From Deltaproteobacteria bacterium UBA3076 (lineage in GTDB: Bacteria > Desulfobacterota > Dissulfuribacteria > Dissulfuribacterales > UBA3076), in the NCBI GenBank assembly GCA_002367355.1, contig DFBQ01000156.1, positions 1 through 5,335 of the forward strand: a DNA stretch of 5,335 nt, in the 5' to 3' direction. The position numbers and the translations under genes are program-made. Every line of letters begins with the position of its first letter. The stretch's first letter is position 1. Positions 1 through 4,705 of the stretch are shown piece after piece. The notes beneath the pieces were generated by a model. The model was not told the origin of the DNA. It searched no databases and saw only the letters and a list, made by a program, of their open reading frames with translations.

Positions 1-89
1 TCGGGAACGGTAATATCAGTGATTAAGCGTCCCCGATGAAGGTGGAAAGCCGTATCCACCACGACGGAATAGACTTCTTCCACATTCAT
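1..89 (-). CDS. GxxExxY-like protein, 5' end only, probably rearranged
   Basis: The frame opens with ATG at 89, seven bases after a near-perfect Shine-Dalgarno (AAGGAGGTGA on the minus strand, 97-106), and stays open to the window edge (29 codons). The start reads MNVEEVYSVVVDTAFHLHRG, which resembles the N-terminus of GxxExxY-family proteins, where a VxxAFxVHxxLGPGLLExVYE block is expected. Here the frame leaves the family pattern right after HLHRG and continues RLITDITVP, so the namesake GxxExxY block is missing at its usual place. Either the gene is truncated or fused, or it belongs to another family sharing this start. GxxExxY proteins have no well-established biochemical function. The identification rests on about 15 residues. 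Confidence 0.4.
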   Translation of the reverse strand, partial: MNVEEVYSVVVDTAFHLHRGRLITDITVP

Positions 90-103
90 CGACGAGTCAC
101 CTC

Positions 104-127
104 CTTCGCGCCTTCGCGTCTTCGCGT
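104..127 (-). repeat. Tandem 8-bp repeat merging into a Shine-Dalgarno
   Basis: On the minus strand an 8-bp unit (ACGCGAAG, ACGCGAAG, GCGCGAAG) occurs three times in tandem. It runs directly into the AAGGAGGTGA ribosome-binding site of the GxxExxY-like gene. From memory, short tandem units of this general kind are often found just upstream of GxxExxY genes, which supports that identification. The repeat adjoins the downstream end of the hsdM fragment at 149-328. Confidence 0.7.
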
Positions 128-148
128 GAGAGCTTTTCCCCAACGATC

Positions 149-328
149 ATAGTGCTCTGCTGGGAGAAATCCTCCTTGGTCAGCGCTCGCGTCTTGCCGC
201 CGTGGGTGGGAAGGTCCGCCTCAATACCATCCTTCACCGCGAGGTAGCGGCTGTAGGCGTGCCCGAGAAACCCGAGGCCCATCACGGGCAGGAAGTACTC
301 GTTACTGGCGTAGTTGGAGTTGGCCTGC
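149..328 (-). pseudogene. hsdM fragment, copy 1 (N-terminal segment of a type I DNA methylase)
   Basis: Read on the minus strand this segment encodes ANSNYASNEYFLPVMG, then GHAYSRYLAVKDGIEADLPT and LTKEDFSQQS. This is the N-terminal helical segment of HsdM-type N6-adenine methylases (usually ANxxxxEYxxPVLGLIFLRxA). It has no start of its own, no SAM-binding motif and no NPPY motif, so it cannot be functional. It is about 90% identical by eye to 2479-2660, with about 16 mismatches and a 2-bp gap. Unlike that copy, its reading frame is unbroken. Homology stops abruptly on both sides: at 328, next to the antitoxin promoter, and at 149, next to the tandem 8-bp repeat. Confidence 0.8.
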
Positions 329-334
329 CACAAG

Positions 335-362
335 TTATATCTGCTGTACAATCTTTACAATA
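335..362 (+). promoter_or_regulatory. Probable archaeal-type promoter of the antitoxin-toxin operon
   Basis: A TTATAT box at 335-340 lies about 28-30 bases before the antitoxin ATG at 368. If this is an archaeal TATA box, transcription would begin almost at the start codon, giving a leaderless or nearly leaderless mRNA. No clear Shine-Dalgarno precedes the ATG, which fits. A direct repeat TACAAT at 347-352 and 356-361 lies between box and start and could be a binding site for the autoregulating antitoxin. The operator role is inference. Confidence 0.45.
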
Positions 363-367
363 TCACC

Positions 368-553
368 ATGCTTGCAACAAAGCGTGTGGCTGTAACCGAG
401 TCCGTATGGGCTGAGCTATCAGATCTCAAGGGACCGGGAGAGACCTTCAGCCAGCTCCTCGCAGAAATGATAGAACGCGAGAAGAAGGCTCGGCTGATAG
501 ATCATCTGAAGAAGATCGCCGATGAAGGCGATTTTGTGGAGCTGCCCCTTTGA
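368..553 (+). CDS. Antitoxin of a type II toxin-antitoxin pair (VapB/DUF217-like)
   Basis: A 61-residue protein starting MLATKRVAVTESVWAEL, with GETFSQLLAEMIE in the middle and a charged tail (EREKKARLIDHLKKIADEGD). The short beta strand (TKRVAVT) followed by two helices, with the LKxPGETFxxLLxxMIE pattern, is typical of VapB/DUF217-type antitoxins common in archaea. In this family the N-terminus binds DNA and the C-terminus wraps the toxin. The start at 368 is chosen because family members begin just before the TKxxAVT strand; an in-frame ATG at 314 would add 18 residues encoded by promoter and hsdM-fragment DNA. It overlaps the next gene by 4 bases, so the two are cotranscribed and probably translationally coupled. 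Confidence 0.82.
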   Translation: MLATKRVAVTESVWAELSDLKGPGETFSQLLAEMIEREKKARLIDHLKKIADEGDFVELPL

Positions 554-840
554 GTCGCAAGTTGGTGATCGATAGAAAAGCTCTGAAATATCTCTCGGAG
601 CTTCCGGAGAAGAGCCAGCGACTCGTTAGGGCGAAGTGCCATGGCCTTTCGGAGGACCCGTTCCCTGGCCAGGGTGGCGATAAGGAGCTGCTGCATCTGG
701 ATTACAAGCTCTATCGATTACATATCGGCCGATCATTCACCATTTTTTATCAAATTTGCGAGGAGGACAGACTGGTCAAGATCCTGACGATAACGACCAT
801 CGAAAAGGCGCACAAGCTCTACAAGCGTATCGAGGAATAG
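550..840 (+). CDS. RelE/ParE-family toxin
   Basis: A 96-residue basic protein (MSRKLVIDRKALKYLSELPE...). It has the compact RelE/ParE layout: an N-terminal strand, two helices (ALKYLSELPEKSQRLVRAKC), then a beta sheet with YRLHIGRSFTIFYQI (about 55-69) and KILTITTIEKAHKLYKR (about 77-93). The family's core pattern is YRxRxGxxRxxY followed by a strand with V/I-rich residues. Members cleave ribosome-bound mRNA or poison gyrase; which applies here cannot be told. The start is TTG at 550, inside the antitoxin stop (TTGA overlap), with GGAG at 538-541 eight bases upstream. A 10-bp direct repeat, ACAAGCTCTA (704-713 and 812-821), lies 108 bp apart inside the gene. A decayed homologue at 1916-1984 has lost exactly the DNA between these repeats. 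Confidence 0.85.
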   Translation: MSRKLVIDRKALKYLSELPEKSQRLVRAKCHGLSEDPFPGQGGDKELLHLDYKLYRLHIGRSFTIFYQICEEDRLVKILTITTIEKAHKLYKRIEE

Positions 841-842
841 AG

Positions 843-1036
843 CTGATGAGGATGGGAAAGGGACTCTCCATCGGTCATCGGTTAAGGAATTGTTAATGAT
901 TTATTGCGAGTTTCATGCCTGCTATGTACAGCTATTTGATATAGCTACAACAACCAGTATCACAAAATGTGGCTAATATTTCCGACGATTTTCTTAACCG
1001 ATGACGAATGAGGGACTCTCACATCATCGGTTAAAG
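843..1036. repeat. Imperfect 40-bp direct repeat bracketing the inverted-repeat element
   Basis: The segment 843-886 (GATGAGGATG... GGGACTCTCCATC ... ATCGGTTAAG) is repeated imperfectly at 1000-1036 (GATGACGAATG... GGGACTCTCACATC ATCGGTTAAAG). The second copy carries two or three short deletions. Together with the reverse-orientation arm at 993-1005, the word ATCGGTTAA occurs three times here (877-885 and 1026-1034 forward, 994-1002 reverse). No gene is seen on either strand from 841 to about 1024. Confidence 0.65.
874..1005. repeat. 132-bp inverted-repeat element, MITE-like
   Basis: The ends are a perfect 13-bp inverted repeat, GTCATCGGTTAAG (874-886) and CTTAACCGATGAC (993-1005). Pairing can be extended inward by three more positions with one G-T wobble. 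The interior is AT-rich with no reading frame. It contains a small hairpin, AGCTAT/ATAGCT (930-935 and 941-946, loop of 5), near its centre. Terminal inverted repeats around a noncoding AT-rich core are the hallmark of miniature inverted-repeat transposable elements. However, no clean target-site duplication is visible and the parent transposase is not in the window. It could instead be a large extragenic palindrome or an operator region. Confidence 0.5.
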
Positions 1037-1301
1037 CCCTCAGAATCGATCAGCCGGTCGGTTGCCTCTATCCGCAAGAGGAGCGGCCCTGAGCTTTTCC
1101 ATCGAATTCTGGAACTCTCGCCTGAGGTCCTCCTGGAAGCTCCGTCTGGCAGGATCTGCGCCGAGCCTCGTATTGTTCTTCTTTGAGAAGGGCCAGAAAG
1201 TCCTTGAGCACGGACTCGTAGCGGGCCCGGATCTTGGTCTTGTTGGTGAACGCCTCGACCTCAGTTCCCATGTGACCTTTCAGCCGGAGGGGAACTCGGC
1301 C
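1024..1301 (-). pseudogene. Decayed restriction-modification/methylase C-terminal fragment
   Basis: On the minus strand three frames join to a plausible protein end. The first reads RLKGHMGTEVEAFTNKTK and IRARYESVLKDFLALLKEEQ (about 1301-1160). After a frameshift comes FQEDLRREFQNSMEKLR (about 1150-1090). After a second shift comes LLRIEATDRLIDSEGFNR (about 1085-1027). The pattern FxxSMxKLxxLxxRIEATDRLID is common at the C-terminus of Eco57I-like/type IIG and related N6-adenine methylases, where it is followed by xIVYxLYGLTEEEI. That continuation is missing: the frame runs into the ATCGGTTAA repeat at 1026-1034 and stops. The gene is therefore broken by two frameshifts and truncated at the repeat. 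Family assignment is from motif memory, not a search. Confidence 0.5.
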
Positions 1302-1432
1302 TATCGGAGTATTCGGGCGGTTATTTTATGCCTTAGAAGGGAAAAGGCTGATCGAGGTCGGATATCGCATAGGTACCAAGTCTAATCGCGAGGTTGTGAA
1401 CATTGATACGTTGAATTGAACGAGGCAGCAAA

Positions 1433-1633
1433 TTGAAGGTCAGAGATGTTATCAAGCTGATAGAGGCAGACGGTTGGAGTTTGACACGTACCAGAGGGAG
1501 CCATAGGCAGTTCAAGCACCCGTTTAAGAAGGGACGTGTTACAGTCGCAGGCAAGCCGGGCCTGGACCTCCATCCCAAGACCCTGAAAAGTATATTAAAG
1601 CAAGCGGACCTAAAGGAGATCAAAGATGACTAG
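1433..1633 (+). CDS. hicA: HicA toxin (mRNA interferase)
   Basis: A 66-residue basic protein, MKVRDVIKLIEADGWSLTRT, then RGSHRQFKHP and VTVAGKPGLDLHPKTLKSIL. This is the complete double-stranded-RNA-binding-like fold of HicA. It has the signature GSHRQFxHP, in which His24 is the expected catalytic residue, and the closing VxGKPxxDLxxxTLxSILKQA. HicA cleaves mRNA and tmRNA independently of the ribosome and is neutralised by HicB. The start is TTG at 1433, matching the conserved MKVREV N-terminus, with GAGG at 1422-1425 seven bases upstream. It overlaps hicB by 8 bases. The 130 bases upstream (1302-1432) hold no gene, and I could not place the promoter with confidence. Confidence 0.93.
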   Translation: MKVRDVIKLIEADGWSLTRTRGSHRQFKHPFKKGRVTVAGKPGLDLHPKTLKSILKQADLKEIKDD

Positions 1634-1841
1634 ATATGCAATTATCATCGAGAAGGGCGAAAGAAATTACTCTGCATACTGCCCTGACCTTCCTGGTGTT
1701 GTCGCAGCCGGTGAGACTGAAGAGGAGACCGTAGAGCTGATGAAAGAAGCGATAGAGTTTCATTTGGAAGGACTAAAAGAAGACAATATTCCCATACCCG
1801 AGCCAACTACCTTTGCCAGAAGCGTCGAAATTTCTGTATGA
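1626..1841 (+). CDS. hicB: HicB antitoxin, short single-domain form
   Basis: A 71-residue protein, MTRYAIIIEKGERNYSAYCP, then DLPGVVAAGETEEETVELMK and EAIEFHLEGL. This is the partial RNase H fold of HicB: YxxxCPDLPGxxxxGxTxEEAxxxxxEAIxxHLE. HicB binds HicA and blocks its active site, and usually represses the operon. At 71 residues it lacks the C-terminal helix-turn-helix or ribbon-helix-helix present in longer HicB proteins, so any DNA binding would need another route. The start ATG at 1626 has GGAG about 9 bases upstream within the end of hicA. The 8-base overlap (ATGACTAG) implies coupled translation. Confidence 0.93.
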   Translation: MTRYAIIIEKGERNYSAYCPDLPGVVAAGETEEETVELMKEAIEFHLEGLKEDNIPIPEPTTFARSVEISV

Positions 1842-1883
1842 GACGCTTGCCGGAAGTTCAAGGGTCCAAGGTCCCGGGTGCGC

Positions 1884-1913
1884 CTTTAAGAGGACTCACT
1901 TTAAGAGGACTCA
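1884..1913 (+). repeat. Perfect tandem duplication of 15 bp
   Basis: CTTTAAGAGGACTCA occurs twice head to tail (1884-1898 and 1899-1913) between hicB and the toxin relic. No gene overlaps it. It looks like a recent slippage product and marks the junction region between the hicAB module and the relic. Confidence 0.9.
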
Positions 1914-1915
1914 TG

Positions 1916-1984
1916 CCCCTGCCAAAGTGGCGATAAGGAGCTGTTGCATCTGGATTACAAGCTCTACAAGCGTCTCGAGGAGTG
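1916..1984 (+). pseudogene. Relic of a second RelE-like toxin gene
   Basis: This segment matches the intact toxin gene at 663-713 joined directly to 814-840. It encodes GDKELLHLDYKLYKRLEE followed by TGA. The 108 bases between the two ACAAGCTCTA repeats of the intact gene are absent, and a single copy of the repeat (1957-1966) remains at the join. The deletion is in frame (36 codons) and removes most of the toxin's beta sheet. The 5' half and the antitoxin are also gone, and a base is missing near 1920. It is nonfunctional. Small differences from the intact copy (CTG/TTG, GTA/CTC) show that it is an older paralogue rather than a sequencing duplicate. Confidence 0.85.
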
Positions 1985-2249
1985 AGCCGACGTGGGTGAG
2001 AACGCATATGTGTATCGGTTAAGCCTATCCTTTCTCTGTAGAGGGTATTCACTTCTTACGAGCGTCAGGCGCCTCACTCAGACAAGATTTTATTGAATCG
2101 AGGGGTGAGTATCCTGTCCTGATTGTGACGCCATCTACTATGGCCTCCTGCACCAAAGCCCCCCCTGGCACCAAGCAGGCGACGACCGACAGGACCTCTG
2201 TGGACCCTCCGACTTCTTCACCTCCCTTGAGACCTGATAGTCACCCTTA
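1985..2249. other. Gene-poor spacer with an ATCGGTTAA word and one unassigned open frame
   Basis: No gene can be supported here. ATCGGTTAA at 2014-2022 repeats the word found three times around 874-1034, again about 30 bases downstream of a relE-like stop codon. On the minus strand a frame without ATG is open from 2240 to a TGA at 2049-2051 (63 codons). It contains VQEAIVDGVTIRTGYSPLDS, which looks protein-like but matches no family I recognise. It may be the tail of another decayed gene. Confidence 0.4.
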
Positions 2250-2722
2250 TTAGTGTTGTTGAATAATGAGATTTTTTAGCTCATCGGGGTTGAGGTTGCG
2301 CAGGAGCTGTCCGAGTACATCGTTGTCGAGTTCCTGGTATTCGCTCTTGGGCAGCACGCCGCGCAGGTTATCGTAGTCGCCCTCTATGGATTTCATCGCC
2401 TCGATGATGGCCTTGGCGCGGTCTTCGCTGTCGGGCAGGGCCACGAGATGATCGAACTGCGCCTTGGGCTGAAGGAAGATAGCGCTCTGCTGGGAGAAAT
2501 CTTCCTTGGTCAGCGCCTGTGACTTGCCGCCGCGGGTGGGAAGGTTAGCCTCTCGATACCATCTCTCACCGCGAGGTAGCGGCTGTAGGCGTGCCTGAGA
2601 AACACGAGGCCCATAACGGGCAGGAAGTACTCGTTACTGGCGTAGTTGGAGTTGGCCCGCAGCGTGTCCGCCGCGCCCCAGAGGCGCTTCTCGATGGCTT
2701 CGATGTGTTCAAGTTGGGTCAA
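2250..2722 (-). pseudogene. hsdM: hsdM, truncated and frameshifted (type I restriction-modification methylase)
   Basis: The start is TTG at 2722, eight bases after GGGAGG (minus strand, 2731-2736). It reads MTQLEHIEAIEKRLWGAADT, LRANSNYASNEYFLPVMGLV, FLRHAYSRYLAVRDGIE, the N-terminal helical domain of HsdM. A duplicated TC (plus strand, 2551-2554) shifts the frame. In the restored frame it continues ANLPTRGGKSQALTKEDFSQ, then SAIFLQPKAQFDHLVALP and LPKSEYQELDNDVLGQLLRN. It then ends at TAA (2250-2252) after NPDELKNLIIQQH. Full HsdM proteins are about 500 residues; this stops at about 140, before the SAM-binding and NPPY motifs. Working HsdM methylates adenine in complex with HsdS; this copy cannot. 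The segment 2479-2660 is duplicated at 149-328. Confidence 0.88.
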
Positions 2723-2760
2723 TAAGTGATCCTCCCGTCCTTCATGTTCAGGGATGTTTT

Positions 2761-2768
2761 TATTTAAA
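2761..2768 (-). promoter_or_regulatory. TATA-box-like promoter upstream of the hsdM pseudogene
   Basis: On the minus strand TTTAAATA sits about 40 bases before the TTG start, with GGGAGG in between. An archaeal TATA box here would start transcription about 25 bases downstream, leaving a short leader that carries the ribosome-binding site. It lies between the palindrome at 2790-2875 and the gene, so the hsdM promoter was kept when the palindrome-flanked unit arrived or formed. The assignment rests on sequence resemblance only. Confidence 0.4.
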
Positions 2769-2789
2769 AGCTCTCAAGCTCCATAATGC

Positions 2790-2875
2790 CTGATAACGGT
2801 TCTGGTATATCTGAAGTTTTTGCCGAATGCAAAAATTTGGGCGAACAAAGTGAGCCAGATATATCCTGTTATCAG
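2790..2875 (-). repeat. attC-like imperfect palindrome A
   Basis: The outer arms CTGATAAC (2790-2797) and GTTATCAG (2868-2875) pair perfectly over 8 bp. Separated by short unpaired spacers, inner arms TATATCTG (2806-2813) and CAGATATA (2856-2863) pair perfectly over 8 bp. A third stem TTTTTGC (2817-2823) / GCAAAAA (2829-2835) lies off-centre. Two nested stems, spacers of unequal length (4 and 8) and about 86 bp in total are the plan of an integron attC site (R and L boxes). The outer box deviates from the classical GTTRRRY. It lies 61 bases after the stop of the 566-residue gene. It shares the core GCAAAAATTTGGG plus YGA with palindrome B. Confidence 0.65.
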
Positions 2876-2936
2876 ATTGTTGTGTGGGCGGTTCTGTATA
2901 TCACATTTATGTTTGATGCAAATTCACTCTTATTTC

Positions 2937-4637
2937 TCAATTAGAAAAATGTCTTTCAATGTATTTAACTAATTTTGGTCCTTTAAGCTGATCGGTTGCT
3001 GGATTAGTTCTTACAAAAAATTCCTCCCCATCATAATAGCAGGGGGAAGTAGAAGACTTACATACAACAAACAAAACTTTCATCCCATCAATATTAACAA
3101 TGTCATAGTTAATGAAGGGATAAAAATCTTCACCTATCTTATCTTTAAGCAAATTTTTAAAGTGTAGAAGGAATTTGTCTTTACTTTTATGAAACTTAGC
3201 CATTTCTTCACTTAACCCGGTTATATTTCCCTTATCATCAACACCTATTAGCAGATTGCCTCCATCGGTATTTAGAAAAGCTACAATCGTCTTTAGCGAG
3301 GATTTTCTAATATTTCTGTCTTTTATGCCTGTGTGTATATTCAAGGAGAAAGTTTGTTTGAATTCTATTGTTTTAGATTCTCCATTTCTGATTAGAGACC
3401 GTATATAATCAACGGCACTTAGACTATTCAAAATCTTGAGCGTGTCATCTATTTTGTCTTGGATTAATATAGCGCTTTTTGGATTTAACGATAATTCCAT
3501 CTTAAAATCATCAATAGATTTTTCTAATTTTTCAAGTTTATGATTAGCTGTAATAATAATCTTTTGTTCATTTATGCTTGGAATGGGGATGCTAACCTGT
3601 CCTAAGTCATTCTTTGCAATTTTTGGAATTATTGTGCCACTATATAAAGATCCTAAAATAAGCCTTCCAAGATCAGATGAGAAAAATAGGGAAACATATT
3701 CATTTAGTACGATTGATTGATCCAAAACAATTTGGAAGTAGTTCTGATGCTTCCGTGTTGTCTGACGTAGGTTATATGCAACTGGAGAGTTGCCTACTCT
3801 TGGTATATAGAGGGCGTTATTTCTTTCTTCAAAATTTTTATTTTGTTTTCCCGAATTTATTTCTGTGGAAACATTTACAAAGCGATACTCCTTGAATTCT
3901 TTATATTGCGTTTGTAATTTTTCAATTTGTTTGGTAATCTTATAGTTATCAAATCCTTTAAAATCGTATTCATTTACAAAAACCCCCGTCTCAAGATGGT
4001 GTGATGATTTATTATCTGTTAGGTTACGTAGAATTGATACTACTGAATCAGCATCACTTATCTCAGCAATAAAAAGTCTCGTACTTTCACTTCTGGAAAC
4101 CAGTATGATGAGGGGTCTTAGGGACGTTTCGGGATAAAAGATATTTTCTGGAGCATTAAAAATAGCGTTGATATAGAAACCATAATCATTGAATACTGTT
4201 GTAAACCTTCTCCATTCTTGGGACCAAACAACAGGTTCTACCAAAAATAAGCCATATCCATTTCTGGTTAATTTGAAAAGGGATTTTAGGATTATAATCC
4301 AGTTTTTCCTGGCTTTGATGTCAATATTTTCATCTTTCCACTCTACTCTTTTATATTCTAATGGTAAATCTCCTATAATAAGATCATAGTTGTCATCAAC
4401 TTGCTCTAAAACAGAGAAGGGATCACCAATGATAATGCCCGTATTGGAGTTGTTAGTTGCTTTAGGATAATAAGCAATTTCTGCATCAGCTATGTCTGCA
4501 ACTTTGCTAAAAACACCGAATGTAGACGCGTTTATATACAAAACACTATTCAGAGAAAACTGATCCTTTATTTTTTCAGCAAGCATGTTTGTTGCCAATA
4601 GTCCTCTCCTTTTCTCATTTTCTTTTAGTCTCTGCAT
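2937..4637 (-). CDS. Methylase-like / target-recognition / AlbA_2 (Schlafen-type) fusion protein
   Basis: 566 residues. Residues about 30-180 resemble an N6-adenine methylase core, but DLIIGDLPLEY (85-95) stands where DxIIGNPPY is expected, and no FxGxG SAM motif is visible, so catalysis is doubtful. Residues about 275-400 look like an HsdS-type target-recognition end: LYIPRVGNSPVAY, RKHQNYFQIVLD, then SIPIPSINEQKIII and a helix LEKLEKSIDDF. Residues about 408-566 form an AlbA_2 domain: GESKTIEFKQTF (419-430), IVAFLNTDGGNLLIGVDDKG (451-470), ITGL, and EFFVRTNPATDQL (539-551). AlbA_2 domains occur in nucleic-acid-binding regulators and in Schlafen-type nucleases. I recall this three-part architecture in uncharacterised proteins; a defence or DNA-sensing role is inference. 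ATG at 4637 is supported by GAGGG six bases upstream. The gene is AT-rich and flanked by two attC-like palindromes. Confidence 0.72.
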   Translation of the reverse strand: MQRLKENEKRRGLLATNMLAEKIKDQFSLNSVLYINASTFGVFSKVADIADAEIAYYPKATNNSNTGIIIGDPFSVLEQVDDNYDLIIGDLPLEYKRVEWKDENIDIKARKNWIIILKSLFKLTRNGYGLFLVEPVVWSQEWRRFTTVFNDYGFYINAIFNAPENIFYPETSLRPLIILVSRSESTRLFIAEISDADSVVSILRNLTDNKSSHHLETGVFVNEYDFKGFDNYKITKQIEKLQTQYKEFKEYRFVNVSTEINSGKQNKNFEERNNALYIPRVGNSPVAYNLRQTTRKHQNYFQIVLDQSIVLNEYVSLFFSSDLGRLILGSLYSGTIIPKIAKNDLGQVSIPIPSINEQKIIITANHKLEKLEKSIDDFKMELSLNPKSAILIQDKIDDTLKILNSLSAVDYIRSLIRNGESKTIEFKQTFSLNIHTGIKDRNIRKSSLKTIVAFLNTDGGNLLIGVDDKGNITGLSEEMAKFHKSKDKFLLHFKNLLKDKIGEDFYPFINYDIVNIDGMKVLFVVCKSSTSPCYYDGEEFFVRTNPATDQLKGPKLVKYIERHFSN

Positions 4638-4641
4638 GTAT

Positions 4642-4663
4642 ATCCCTCTTGCATCCCTCTTGC
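4642..4663 (-). promoter_or_regulatory. Tandem 11-bp duplication carrying two ribosome-binding sites
   Basis: On the minus strand GCAAGAGGGAT occurs twice in tandem (4653-4663 and 4642-4652) just before ATACATG. Each unit carries GAGGG. The inner one is six bases from the ATG at 4637 and is the likely ribosome-binding site, so it fixes the start. The outer copy is 17 bases away. Unit number could change the leader length or translation. Confidence 0.8.
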
Positions 4664-4675
4664 CTCTAATTTGTA

Positions 4676-4681
4676 ATTATA
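4676..4681 (-). promoter_or_regulatory. Promoter-like TATAAT of the 566-residue gene
   Basis: TATAAT on the minus strand lies 38 bases before the ATG, upstream of the duplicated ribosome-binding site and downstream of palindrome B. A weak -35 candidate (TTGTGT) is only 15 bases further upstream. It can be read as a bacterial -10 box or as an archaeal TATA box. Either way the unit seems to bring its own promoter. Confidence 0.4.
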
Positions 4682-4705
4682 CAGAACTTAAAGCCTACAC
4701 AATAT

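Noticed and set aside
97..351. Minus-strand 84-codon open frame as a gene
   Set aside because: Its start lies in the antitoxin promoter region, and its tail is read-through of the tandem repeat. Only the hsdM fragment inside is meaningful.
874..1036. CRISPR array
   Set aside because: The repeats are few, mixed in orientation and unevenly spaced, and there are no spacers of constant length.
1062..1385. Plus-strand open frames across the RM fragment
   Set aside because: They are antisense to a segment that shows methylase motifs on the other strand, and the residue composition is not protein-like.
1333..1623. Minus-strand open frames opposite hicA
   Set aside because: They are antisense to a clear HicA toxin and have no family resemblance.
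1813..2022. Plus-strand frame covering the toxin relic
   Set aside because: It reads the relic in the wrong frame and crosses the 15-bp tandem duplication.
2138..2251. Plus-strand 37-codon frame starting MASCTKAPPG
   Set aside because: It is short, proline-rich and low in complexity, with no ribosome-binding site and no recognisable family.
3677..3895. Plus-strand open frame inside the 566-residue gene
   Set aside because: It is a shadow of a long, motif-bearing minus-strand gene. The same applies to 4189-4389.
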